A DNA stretch of 64,000 nucleotides from Marinovum algicola (GCF_900109145.1 NZ_FNYY01000005.1:124001-188000); one strand, 5' to 3'; numbered from the stretch's first letter, positions 42,524-51,636 are shown. The notes: generated from the sequence alone by a model not told the origin. Numbers and translations are program-made.

Positions 42524-43812
42524 GCCCGCACCTCCGCATGCTCGCCGAAATCCACGTCCAGCGTCACCGCGACCGAGCTGACGCCCGCGCTCCAGAGACC
42601 GGTCATCGGCGCATAGAACCGCCCGCTGGGCAGCTGCGCCCGGTGGCGCAGGATTTCGCGGTGGCGGGTCTCGCCCGCGTCATTGCCAAAGGCCAGAACC
42701 GCGCGGCGGGCCGGGGCGCCCGCGGCATCGACAAACAGCATGTGCGCACTCTCCGTATCAAGCGTCGAAAGATCGACGCGCAGGGTCTTGGGATCGTCGG
42801 CGTCGCGCGCGACTTCGAGGGGGATGTCGCAGCGGTGGCGCGCGGCGGCGATCAGTTCGGCCATCGGCTGGTCGTCATGAAGCCCCGGGGCCTCGGCCTG
42901 GGGCAGTTCCCAGACCAGCACGCTGGGCCGGGCGTTCTGAAACTCGGCCGAGGTCAGATAGGTGGAAATCGCCGCAAAGGCACCACCACCCGGCACCGAA
43001 TATTGCACCACGTCGAGCCCGGTTTGCTGCGCCAGAAAGCCGGCGAAATTGGCCTCCGGCGTGTCGGAATGCTCGCTGCCCACCAAGGCGACAACGCCCC
43101 TCGCGCCCTCGGCGGTAAAGGTACGGCTGGTCTTCCAGGTCGCGGTTTCGGCCGGCGGCAGCGGCTCGGCGCAGGAGCGTTGGCGGACAAGGCGGGCGTG
43201 CGAGGCCACGCTGGCCGAACCGGTGGGCACCGTCTCGAACCGGCCTTGCGCCAGCGCATCGATCCCCGGCACCGCCTTGATCGCGGCGCCGATGGCGGCG
43301 GCGGCCAAGCGCGCTCCTTCGGCGGTCAGCCGCGGATCGGTGCGGAAATAGGGCAGGGGGCCGGTGGCGTCGACCATTTCGGCGCGCAGATCGACGGCGC
43401 GCACCCCGGCCGCCTGCAATTGCGACAGCGCGTCGAGATAGACCGTGGTGGCCAGCGAATAGTCAAAGCCGTAATTGGTGGTGGCGGGAGACAGGTATTT
43501 CGGCATCGCCAGCGATTTCACCGGCACCGGCGCATAGATCAGTGCCGTCCCCTTCGCGGCCAGCGCCTGCGTGAGTGTGGCGAGATCGGCGATTGTCTCC
43601 GGCGCCATCGGGTGATGATTGTGCAGGTCGGGATGCAGGCGAAAGAACACGCCCTCGCGCCCCTCGACGCTGGCCATGAACTGCCCTTCTGCCAAGCCGC
43701 GGCAGCCATAGCCCGAAGCCGCCGCCGGCCCCGCCAGTCCCAGACTGGCCACACCCAGCCCCAGCATCGCCGCGGCGGCGCGCCGCCGGAATGTTGCGCA
43801 TCGCGTCATCAT
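42511..43812 (-). CDS. AlgX/AlgJ-like SGNH-fold protein
   Basis: A 433-residue exported protein related to AlgX and AlgJ, the SGNH-fold alginate acetyltransferases. The opening EGREGVFFRLHPDLHN, the block YFRTDPRLTAEGARLAA and LVGSEHSDTPEANFAGFLAQQTG align with AlgX. Where I recall AlgX having TDTHW and GTSYS, this protein has TDPRL (Asp159, Arg161) and GSEHS (245-249), so the His and Ser of the triad look replaced. It overlaps both neighbours by a few bases. Start at 43812 or, with better spacing to GGAGG, at 43809. Confidence 0.75.
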   Translation of the reverse strand: MMTRCATFRRRAAAAMLGLGVASLGLAGPAAASGYGCRGLAEGQFMASVEGREGVFFRLHPDLHNHHPMAPETIADLATLTQALAAKGTALIYAPVPVKSLAMPKYLSPATTNYGFDYSLATTVYLDALSQLQAAGVRAVDLRAEMVDATGPLPYFRTDPRLTAEGARLAAAAIGAAIKAVPGIDALAQGRFETVPTGSASVASHARLVRQRSCAEPLPPAETATWKTSRTFTAEGARGVVALVGSEHSDTPEANFAGFLAQQTGLDVVQYSVPGGGAFAAISTYLTSAEFQNARPSVLVWELPQAEAPGLHDDQPMAELIAAARHRCDIPLEVARDADDPKTLRVDLSTLDTESAHMLFVDAAGAPARRAVLAFGNDAGETRHREILRHRAQLPSGRFYAPMTGLWSAGVSSVAVTLDVDFGEHAEVRACLR

Positions 43813-44561
43813 GTCGCCTCCCTGTGCCGCTGCCGCGCCTCGGCGCTCCGGCGCAGGCTTTGCGCCATGGTGCGGACCGGCAGATCGCCCGTGCGTTCGG
43901 CCAGCTCGAGATAGCCGATCACCCGGGTCAGCGCCGCCGCATCCAGATCGTCGCGGCTCAGATCCTTCATCGCCAGTGCCAGCACCATGCGCGCGCCGCC
44001 CTCCTGACGGATGCGGGCGCGGGTGGCCTCGGACATCGGACCAAACAGCTTGCCCGGACCATTGAGCGCGATCAGCGCATCCTGGGCCAGGCTGTTGCCG
44101 GCCCAGGCATGGGGATAGAGCACGCGGATAAATTGCGACACGCGGTGTTTCGGCTCGCGCGCGGGGTCGAGCAGGTAGAGCGCCGCGACAAAATCGTCGA
44201 ACAGGCCCTGCCGACCGGCGCCCGAGGCGATGCTGGCGTAATAGGCGATGTCAGAGGCATGTTCCGCCGGGCCGCGTGGCCGCAGGCGCTTGACCATGCG
44301 CAGTGCCGCCAGCCCGTCCCCGGCCTCGGCCAGCCGGCGCAGATCGGCGTCGCGCAGCGGCCTGTTGCCGACCATCGCCTTGCGCAGCCGCCGCAGTTCG
44401 GCGGTGGGCAACTGGCGGGTGTGGGTGATGCCACGGTCGACCACTACGGCGATCCTGCGACTTTCGGGGGCTGCCGGCAGGGTCAGCGGCTGGGCGAGGC
44501 CGGCGCTGGCCAGCGTCCCGGCCAGCACCGTTGCCAGCACGATGGTTCGGCGCATTGCCAT
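43809..44561 (-). CDS. Unidentified exported protein of the alginate-type operon
   Basis: A 250-residue protein with a signal peptide (IVLATVLAGTLASAGLAQP) and a helical mature region. I find no match to AlgF, AlgI, AlgJ or AlgE. It sits between the AlgG-like and AlgX-like genes, four bases from the former and overlapping the latter, so it is certainly part of the operon. A periplasmic scaffold role is a guess from its position and helical content. Confidence 0.7.
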   Translation of the reverse strand: MAMRRTIVLATVLAGTLASAGLAQPLTLPAAPESRRIAVVVDRGITHTRQLPTAELRRLRKAMVGNRPLRDADLRRLAEAGDGLAALRMVKRLRPRGPAEHASDIAYYASIASGAGRQGLFDDFVAALYLLDPAREPKHRVSQFIRVLYPHAWAGNSLAQDALIALNGPGKLFGPMSEATRARIRQEGGARMVLALAMKDLSRDDLDAAALTRVIGYLELAERTGDLPVRTMAQSLRRSAEARQRHREAT

Positions 44562-44564
44562 GGC

Positions 44565-46067
44565 TCAGCCCTCCTGCCCGCAATGACTGGGCAGATCGGC
44601 GATCCGCACCAGGCCCGCCGCGTCCAACGCGATCGGCGCGCGGCCGGTAATGTCCGAGGCGATGTAACGCGCCTGCCGGCCCAGGTCTCCGGCCAGAAAC
44701 CGCGGGAATTGCCGGGTAAAATCGTTACCTTCCAGCAGGATCGCCTCGGCCGTGGCCGTGGCCACGCCGGCGCCGTTGGCGTCGAGCACATTGTCCTCGA
44801 TCCGGGTCACCGCGCCGGCGGGCTGGCCCGACACCCAGATGCCGGCGCTCTTGTTGCTGACCAGGATGTTGCCGTCCAGATGCGCCGCCAGGCTGTGACG
44901 CACCTCGATGCCCTTCTGCCGGTTGCCGATCACGTAATTGCCGCTGACACGGGCACAACGGGCCCGGTCGAGCTTGATGCCGCTGCCATCGCGGGCCCAG
45001 ACGATATTGCCCTCGACCCGGGTGCGGTCGGGGGCGTTCTTGATCAGGATGCCGACGCGGTCGCCCTCGAGGATGGCATTGCCCGCCAGCACCGTGCCGG
45101 AAGAGCCGTCGAGCACCCGGATCGCGTTGGTCACCGAGCGCCCGGCCAGAAGGTTGGCGGTGACGCGGGTGTCGCGGCTGTGCAGGATGACCAGCGCGGC
45201 CGATCCCGCGTCTTCGATCCGGTTGCCGTCGATCACCAGCCCCTCGGCGGCCTGCACCGAGATGCGCTTGATCCGCGCGATCTTGCTGTTGGCGATGAAA
45301 GAGCCGGCGGCGGGCCGGTCAAGCGCGCCGCGAATGACCGAGAGACCGGAATATTTGACCGTGCTGCCAAACCCGAGATCGGCGATCTCGGCGTCGCGCA
45401 CGTGCAGCGTGCCGGCGCCGGTGGTGGTGACGAAGGGGGCGAATTCCGCATTGTCGGGGCTTTCGCCACCGACCCCGCGCAGCACAGCGCCCTCGAGCAC
45501 CAGCCGGCCGAAATTTAGCACGAAGGCGCCGTGGTTGCGGCTGAGGTCCAGCCGCTCGCCGGGCCCGATCCGCAGCTCGGCCCCGTGCCGGATGATCAGC
45601 GGCGCACGCAATTCGAGCCCGCCCGTGCCGGGCACCGCGTCTTCGCCCATCAACGCCGCCAGATCGGCCAGCCCGAGGCTGCCGCTTTCGATCATCCGCA
45701 CCTGGGGGCCGCGCCCGGCCTGCGCCGCCAGGACGGCGCTGTTGTCCTCATGCCCGAAGGCCTGCGCCAGACGGCCGAGCGCGATCCGCAGATCGAAACT
45801 GCCGGTCGAGATCGCCGCGCCGGTGGGGGCCCCGATCGGCGTGACATCGGCCGCCGGCGGCAGTGCAAAGCCGGCTTCGGCCATCAGCGCCCGGGCGCCG
45901 AACCGCGCGGCCTCATCCGCCGCCACCGCCTCGGCCAGCCGCAGGACGGCCTGCCGCTGCTGCTGGCCATGGCTGTCGGGCGCGGCGAAACCGGGCAGGG
46001 CCATGCCGGCCGCCATCACCGCCGCAACCCAGAGGCCGGCGCGTCTCGTGTTCCGTTCACGAGGCAT
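44565..46067 (-). CDS. AlgG-like right-handed beta-helix protein
   Basis: About 500 residues with a signal peptide and a parallel beta-helix of AlgG type: repeated coils such as GILIKNAPDRTRVEGN, GIKLDRARCARVSGN and GIEVRHSLAAHLDGN. AlgG converts mannuronate to guluronate in the periplasm. The DPHD catalytic motif of epimerases is absent; the aligned coil reads approximately ALVILHSRDTRV. Start ATG 46067 overlaps algA; GTG at 46076 is an alternative. It may be a structural or altered-specificity homologue. Confidence 0.75.
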   Translation of the reverse strand: MPRERNTRRAGLWVAAVMAAGMALPGFAAPDSHGQQQRQAVLRLAEAVAADEAARFGARALMAEAGFALPPAADVTPIGAPTGAAISTGSFDLRIALGRLAQAFGHEDNSAVLAAQAGRGPQVRMIESGSLGLADLAALMGEDAVPGTGGLELRAPLIIRHGAELRIGPGERLDLSRNHGAFVLNFGRLVLEGAVLRGVGGESPDNAEFAPFVTTTGAGTLHVRDAEIADLGFGSTVKYSGLSVIRGALDRPAAGSFIANSKIARIKRISVQAAEGLVIDGNRIEDAGSAALVILHSRDTRVTANLLAGRSVTNAIRVLDGSSGTVLAGNAILEGDRVGILIKNAPDRTRVEGNIVWARDGSGIKLDRARCARVSGNYVIGNRQKGIEVRHSLAAHLDGNILVSNKSAGIWVSGQPAGAVTRIEDNVLDANGAGVATATAEAILLEGNDFTRQFPRFLAGDLGRQARYIASDITGRAPIALDAAGLVRIADLPSHCGQEG

Positions 46068-47460
46068 GACGCGCACTGCTGGCCAGGTCCTGCGGGGCCT
46101 CCTGCAAGACGATGGTGAAGACCAGCACCTCGACCGCCGTGTCGGTCGGATTGCTCAACGTCGTGCGCGTCTGATGGCATAGCGTCTGGCGGTCGCCGTC
46201 GCGCAGCCGCGCCTGGGTGCGGCCATTGGTCAGCAGCACCTCGCCCGCCGCCACGATCGCCTCGCGTCCCGGCGCGGGATCGAGCCGCATGGTGCCGCCG
46301 GGTTTGACCGTGACGGTGCAGAGCGTCATGTGATCGCGCGCCACCAGCTGGCGGATGCTGCCCCATTCGTAATCGGTGCGCTGGTGTTTCTCGGCCTCGA
46401 TGCGCTCGTTCGACTTCAAGTGTTCGGCCACCTGCTTGACGGACTGGCAATGGCCCACCTTGGTGACCAGCAGCGCATCGGCGGTGTCGACGACGATGAT
46501 ATCCTCGAGCCCGACACAGGTCACCAGACGGGTTTCCGAGCGGATCATGCAGTTCTTGCTCTCGACCGAGATCACGTCGCCCTGAATGACATTGCCCGAG
46601 GCGTCGGTGTTGGAAATGCCGTACATCGCGGTCCAGCTTCCGACATCGCTCCATTCCACGTCGAGCCGGCAGAGCGCGATGCGCCTTGTCTGCTCGAAGA
46701 CCGCCTTTTCGGTCGGTTCGGCATCGGCCTGGCCAAAGGCTTCGCCGTCAAGCAGCAGGCCCTCGGCGGTCTCGGACGCGGCGCTCAGCGCCTGCACCAC
46801 GTGGTCGAGCGTTTCGGGATCGTAGCGGGCGTATTCCTCGATGATAGTCGCCGCCTTGAACAGGCTGATGCCCGAGGCCCAATAGGCGATGTCGCTCTCG
46901 ACCAGCAGCCGCGCCTTGCGGGTGGGGGGTTTTTCGACAAAGCGCTCGACCTCGCGCAGGTTGGGATGGGCGATGATCGGGCCGCCGTCGGTGATATAGC
47001 CAAAGCCGGTTTCGGCATAACGCGGCTTGATCCCGAAGGTGACGATGTATCCGGCCTCCGCGCCCGGCTGCACCGCCTTGATCGCGGTGTTGATGTCGCC
47101 CTCGATCACGTGATCGGCCGGCACCACCAGCATCAGCTGGTCCGGATCCCTGGCCGCCAGCTTGAGCGCGGCGGCAAGGACGGCGGGGCCGGTGTTGCGG
47201 CCCATCGGTTCGAGGATCACGTCGGCGCCGCGGCCGATCTGGCGCAGCTGACGATGCAGCGTGCGGCCGTGTTTCGCGGACGAGACGATCAGCGGGGTGC
47301 CGAAGCCTTCGCCGGAATGCCGTTCGACGGCGGCCTGGAAGAAGGTGAGCGACGCGGCATCGCCGACCCGTTGAAACTGCTTCGGGCTGTGCGTGCGCGA
47401 GATCGGCCAGAGCCGCGTGCCATTGCCGCCGCAGATGATCAGGGGGGTGATCTCTTTCAT
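46057..47460 (-). CDS. algA: Mannose-1-phosphate guanylyltransferase (AlgA type)
   Basis: A 467-residue protein. Residues 1 to about 345 form the GDP-mannose pyrophosphorylase domain with GGNGTRLWPISR at 11-22 and RFVEKPP at 173-179. The C-terminal third aligns with the type II phosphomannose isomerase cupin, beginning YEWGSIRQL at 364, but the metal-binding QxHxHR segment reads GTMRLDPAPGREAIV at 389-403, with no His. It is probably a guanylyltransferase only. It makes GDP-mannose for AlgD. It overlaps alg44 by four bases. Confidence 0.9.
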   Translation of the reverse strand: MKEITPLIICGGNGTRLWPISRTHSPKQFQRVGDAASLTFFQAAVERHSGEGFGTPLIVSSAKHGRTLHRQLRQIGRGADVILEPMGRNTGPAVLAAALKLAARDPDQLMLVVPADHVIEGDINTAIKAVQPGAEAGYIVTFGIKPRYAETGFGYITDGGPIIAHPNLREVERFVEKPPTRKARLLVESDIAYWASGISLFKAATIIEEYARYDPETLDHVVQALSAASETAEGLLLDGEAFGQADAEPTEKAVFEQTRRIALCRLDVEWSDVGSWTAMYGISNTDASGNVIQGDVISVESKNCMIRSETRLVTCVGLEDIIVVDTADALLVTKVGHCQSVKQVAEHLKSNERIEAEKHQRTDYEWGSIRQLVARDHMTLCTVTVKPGGTMRLDPAPGREAIVAAGEVLLTNGRTQARLRDGDRQTLCHQTRTTLSNPTDTAVEVLVFTIVLQEAPQDLASSARHAS

Positions 47461-48551
47461 TGTCCGTCCGTCCCATTCTCAAACGGTTTGGCGAAAAGTG
47501 CCTTGGAAATCCGCACCCGTGCGGATTTTCCGATGTCATCGGCGGTCAATGCGCCGGGCTGCGGCCGGAGCCGGACCGGCAGGAAGAGATCGCCGTCTTC
47601 CGCCGCGGCGCTGGTGGCCGAGGTCAGGATGATCTGCGCCGGGATCGCCCGGCCGTCATTCATCTGAAGATGCACCACCTCGCCTGCCATCGCGCGCGAC
47701 AGGCCTTCGGTGCTCATCTGGGTCTGCACGCTGACGGTTTCGTCCTGGCCGAACAGCATCAGGATGCTGTCGCCCGGCAGCACGGTGGCGCCTTCGAACA
47801 TGCCATCAGTCAGGGTGACGGTGCAGTCGCAGGGCGACTGAAAATTCAGCACGTCGCCGGTGGTGGCCGAGAGCGAATAGAGCACCTCGCCCTTGCCGGC
47901 GGCAGGGTTGAGATAGATGATCTGGCCGCCGCTGGTGGCGCGCATCTCATTGCCGGCGCGCATGATGAAGACCGGGCGCAGCTCGTAATTGGTGGTGTAG
48001 CGCACAAAGAGCGCGCTCAGAGCCAGATAGATCAGCAGCAGCGAGGTCAGCACCACGCCGATGCTCTTGAGCCGGCGGCGGTTGTCCTCTTCGGTGCCGC
48101 CCGCCTTCGGCTGTTTGAGCTGGGTCGGGCCGGTGTAGCTCATCATCGAGCCAAGGCTGACGACGTCGCCGGCGATATAGGTGTTCAGGATATACCGCAG
48201 CTGCGGCAGATGCGGGCCGGTGGGGTCGATGAACTGCAAGGTGAGCTCGTCGCCGGTGGCATTGACGCTGACCTTGGCCTCGGGAAAGAGGGTGATGGTG
48301 AAGCCGCCGAAATCGAACCGCAGGCGCACCGGCTGACGGCTGTTGATCAGCGCCGGCGGAACCGCGTTCAGCAATTCGACGTAGGCCGCCGTCACCGAAA
48401 CCCCGGTGCCGGTAAAGCGGGCCTCGCCGATCTGGGCCGTGAACGGCACCGGCAGTACCGGGTGCTCGTTGTCAAATCCGAACTCGGTCGGGACCTGAGG
48501 CGCTTTGGGTGCGCCATGTTCGTCTTTTTCCATGGTGATCTTGTCAAGCAT
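47457..48551 (-). CDS. alg44: Alg44-like polymerase co-factor with degenerate PilZ
   Basis: A 364-residue inner membrane protein: an N-terminal PilZ-like domain (about 25-130), one membrane helix (SIGVVLTSLLLIYLALSALFV near 165-185), and a periplasmic membrane-fusion-type domain. In Pseudomonas, Alg44 binds cyclic-di-GMP through RxxxR and DxSxxG and activates Alg8. Here the sites read HPVLPVPF at 30-37 and GTGVSVTAAY at 48-57, with no Arg and no Asp. Placed between alg8 and algA with a four-base overlap to algA. SD GAGG lies six bases before the ATG. Confidence 0.85.
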   Translation of the reverse strand: MLDKITMEKDEHGAPKAPQVPTEFGFDNEHPVLPVPFTAQIGEARFTGTGVSVTAAYVELLNAVPPALINSRQPVRLRFDFGGFTITLFPEAKVSVNATGDELTLQFIDPTGPHLPQLRYILNTYIAGDVVSLGSMMSYTGPTQLKQPKAGGTEEDNRRRLKSIGVVLTSLLLIYLALSALFVRYTTNYELRPVFIMRAGNEMRATSGGQIIYLNPAAGKGEVLYSLSATTGDVLNFQSPCDCTVTLTDGMFEGATVLPGDSILMLFGQDETVSVQTQMSTEGLSRAMAGEVVHLQMNDGRAIPAQIILTSATSAAAEDGDLFLPVRLRPQPGALTADDIGKSARVRISKALFAKPFENGTDGQ

Positions 48552-48559
48552 CGCGCACC

Positions 48560-50035
48560 TCAGACTTTGGTAAAATACAGGATCGCAACCGTCAGCCAGA
48601 CCAGCGCGAGCGCGTGGTGGGCGGCACTTTCGGTTGCCTTGAGCTTGTCACGCAGCGCGATGATCGCGCCGCCGGTTCCGCCGCCCTGGCGGGTCCATTT
48701 CTGCTTGTCCATGCGGAACAGGACATAGGTTTTCAGCGCCGCGCCCACGACCTGGCTGAAATACAGGATCGGCGGATGGGTGACCGGAAACCAGCTGCCC
48801 CGGAACAGCGCGATGATGACGCAGAAGATATAGCGGGTGATCATCACCCAGGCGATGTAGAGCGGGATCACCGAGGGGCTGACCATGATCGCGGCCAGCG
48901 CCACGGTGATCGGCCCGACAAGCGTCGTCCACATCGAGACCCGCTGGTCGAGCACCGACCACCAGGTAAAGCCGCCGATCAGCCGCGGCGAGAGCCGCAG
49001 CGCCCGGCCGTTGGTGCGGATCATGTTGCCGAACCAGCGCACCATCAGCGTCTTGGAACTGTCGAGAAACGTCGGCCGTGGCTGAAACTCGAAGCTGACC
49101 GAGCGCACATCCGGCAGGTAATGCATCTCGTAGCCGTTCTTGAGCAGCCAGAACCAAGTGGATTTGTCGTCGCCGGTCAGGAAATCCACCCGGCCCAGCC
49201 GCCAGTGGTCGAGGAAATCCTGGCCGATGGCCTGAATGAAGGTCGGATCGGTGGCCAGATCGGCGCGAAAGACGCTCATCCGCCCGGTCAGCGTCAACAC
49301 CCGCTTGGACAGCCCCATCGAACACATCATCACCTGCCGCTGGTTGAAGCGCAGCACGAACCAATCCTTGAACAGGCTCTCGCGGCCGACTTCGACGTCT
49401 TCGTCGGTGGTCAGAGCGCCGACCTTGAGATCGGTGAACACCGGCGCGCTTTCGGTCCAGATGTCCTCGGGCACCATGGTGTCGCCGTCGACAAAGACGA
49501 GGATGTCGCGGTGGGTGGGCGAAAGGCCACCCAGGATGCGCAGGGTCCGGGCCAGCGCGTCGCGCTTGCCGTTGGCCTTGATGCGGTCGACGATCAGCTG
49601 AACGCCGGTCATGTCCTCGGCTTGGGTCTCGTAGATCTGTCGGATCAGCCGCGCGTCGGCGCCATCGACCACCGAAGCCACGATCGTCGCCCCGTCCCGG
49701 GCGCGCGCGGCGGCGCGGAACACGCTGCGATAGACGGGCAGGGTGACCTCCGGCTCCACCATGTAGGAGGTGACCAGCATGTACATGTGCGATCTGCCGG
49801 CCCGTTGGGCGAACCGCCGCCGCGCAAGACGCTTGCGCCGCGGATGGATGACCCGCCGAAAGACCACCGCGCGGGCAAAGTTGATGGCCGCCCAGCTGTA
49901 CCGCCACGTGCCCAGGAAGCCCATGATGAAGATCGTGTTGGTCGCATACTGGATCTCCCCCAGTGCCGCTCTGGGCACCAGGGTCACCAACAGGACGACC
50001 AACGAAAAATAGGCCATATGGGAGAGCGCAAGCAT
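48560..50035 (-). CDS. alg8: Alg8 family mannuronan polymerase (GT2)
   Basis: A 491-residue membrane glycosyltransferase of family 2. Catalytic residues are present: ASVVDGADARL, the DxD motif in LVFVDGDTMVPED, TGDDKSTWFWL near the acceptor site, and a QxxRW-like KTLMVRWFGNM. Membrane helices flank the cytoplasmic domain at both ends. It polymerises GDP-mannuronate and, with Alg44, forms the synthase. The ATG at 50035 has GAGAGGAG seven bases upstream, better than the ATG at 50059. Confidence 0.9.
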   Translation of the reverse strand: MLALSHMAYFSLVVLLVTLVPRAALGEIQYATNTIFIMGFLGTWRYSWAAINFARAVVFRRVIHPRRKRLARRRFAQRAGRSHMYMLVTSYMVEPEVTLPVYRSVFRAAARARDGATIVASVVDGADARLIRQIYETQAEDMTGVQLIVDRIKANGKRDALARTLRILGGLSPTHRDILVFVDGDTMVPEDIWTESAPVFTDLKVGALTTDEDVEVGRESLFKDWFVLRFNQRQVMMCSMGLSKRVLTLTGRMSVFRADLATDPTFIQAIGQDFLDHWRLGRVDFLTGDDKSTWFWLLKNGYEMHYLPDVRSVSFEFQPRPTFLDSSKTLMVRWFGNMIRTNGRALRLSPRLIGGFTWWSVLDQRVSMWTTLVGPITVALAAIMVSPSVIPLYIAWVMITRYIFCVIIALFRGSWFPVTHPPILYFSQVVGAALKTYVLFRMDKQKWTRQGGGTGGAIIALRDKLKATESAAHHALALVWLTVAILYFTKV

Positions 50036-50078
50036 GGCTCGGCTCCTCTCTGCGATCACGATGTTGCGAAGTGCTGGC

Positions 50079-51398
50079 TTACCAGCAGATGCCCTCGTAG
50101 GTGCCGCTCGACACCTTCTGGCGGTTCATCCGGGTCAGATCGAGCACCGGGCGGTCCTTGGCCGCGGCCTCGAGCGTATCCAGCGTGTCGCGGTAGAAGT
50201 TGCCCACCAGAATCGCGCCGGCCTCATGGATCATCGCATCCAGGTCCGGGGTCATCCGGTCCTTGAGATCGGGGATCACGTCATTGCCGCGGCCCGCCGC
50301 CGAATTGTCGTTGGCATAGGCTTCGTGCACATAGGGATCATAGACATCGACCTGCACGCCGTTCCTGATCAGCCGTGCCGCCAGCTCTGCCAGCGGGCTT
50401 TCGCGCAGGTCGTCGGTGCCCGGTTTGAAGGAAATGCCGACAAAGCCGACCTTTTTCGCCCCGGTGCGTTCCACCATCGCCTCGGCGCGGCGGATCTGTG
50501 CCTCGTTGGCCTCGAGCACCGCGTTCAGCAGATGTGCCGGCGTGTTCTGCGTCTCCGCCAGATGGCGCAGGGCGCGCACGTCCTTGGGCAGGCAGGAGCC
50601 GCCGAAGGCAAAGCCGGGCCGCATGAAGTAGGACGAGATGTTGACCTTGGTGTCGGAGCAGAGAATCTCCATCACCGTCTGCCCGTCGAGGCCGGCGGCC
50701 TTGGCGATATTGCCGATCTCGTTGGCAAAGGTCACCTTGACCGCGCGCCAGGTGTTCGAGGTGTATTTCACCATCTCGGCGGTGCGCACATCGACAACTT
50801 TGATGTCGCAGGGCAGGTCGATGTTGATCGCGGTCAGGATGTCTGCGGTGCCCTGATCCAGCGCGCCGAAGACGATCAGGCCGGGATCGTCGTAATCCTC
50901 GATCGCGGTGCTCTCACGCAGGAATTCGGGGTAATAGCCGACGCCGAAGTCGCGCCCGGCGATCTTGCCGCTTGCGGCTTCCAGCGCCGGGATGCAGGTG
51001 TGCTCGGTCGAGCCGGGGACGATGGTCGAGCGGATGACCACGCTGTGGTAGCCCTGCTTTTTCGCCATTGCCGCGCCGATGTTGCGGCAGGCGGTCTCGA
51101 CATAGGTCAGCCCGACAGAGCCATCCGGCGCGCTGGGCGTGCCGACGGCGATAAAGGAGACGTCGCTGTTGTCGATCGCATGCTGCACATCGTCCGTGGC
51201 AGACAGCTTGCCGTCGCCGACAACCTGCGCAATAAGCGCATCCAATCCGTTTTCGACGATCGGGGAAAGCCCCGCATTGATCGCCTCGACCTTCCCCGGC
51301 TCGACATCGACCGCGATGACCTGATGACCGTCGCGGGCCAGGCAGGCCGCTGAGACCACGCCTACATACCCAATGCCAAAGACACTGATTCTTGCCAT
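50079..51398 (-). CDS. algD: GDP-mannose 6-dehydrogenase AlgD
   Basis: A 439-residue UDP-glucose/GDP-mannose dehydrogenase family member. The Rossmann loop is ISVFGIGYVGVVSAACLARDGH, the NAD-binding region has GTPSAPDGSVGL, and the catalytic Cys269 lies in FAFGGSCLPKD. Position at the head of an operon with alg8, alg44 and algA assigns it to GDP-mannuronate synthesis. The ATG at 51398 follows GAGGTAG. Upstream is an unusually AT-rich, motif-dense region, the likely promoter of the nine-gene operon. Confidence 0.9.
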   Translation of the reverse strand: MARISVFGIGYVGVVSAACLARDGHQVIAVDVEPGKVEAINAGLSPIVENGLDALIAQVVGDGKLSATDDVQHAIDNSDVSFIAVGTPSAPDGSVGLTYVETACRNIGAAMAKKQGYHSVVIRSTIVPGSTEHTCIPALEAASGKIAGRDFGVGYYPEFLRESTAIEDYDDPGLIVFGALDQGTADILTAINIDLPCDIKVVDVRTAEMVKYTSNTWRAVKVTFANEIGNIAKAAGLDGQTVMEILCSDTKVNISSYFMRPGFAFGGSCLPKDVRALRHLAETQNTPAHLLNAVLEANEAQIRRAEAMVERTGAKKVGFVGISFKPGTDDLRESPLAELAARLIRNGVQVDVYDPYVHEAYANDNSAAGRGNDVIPDLKDRMTPDLDAMIHEAGAILVGNFYRDTLDTLEAAAKDRPVLDLTRMNRQKVSSGTYEGICW

Positions 51399-51636
51399 TT
51401 GCTCTACCTCTACTGTCCACCCTTGTGGGCGGTTATGATTTTTTATTGTTGCCCTTATTTTGGGCATTTTTTGAGACTAGTATGCTCGTTTTATACGGAG
51501 ATATTAAGAATTTGCGTCAGATTGGTAATGTAAAACGTGAATTTTGTGCGCGTTCACATTTGCGGTGGTATTTGCGCCACAGTCGATTCCGGGGCATCGG
51601 TATAGGATGACGCGCAAAGGCATCACGTCACTCCCT

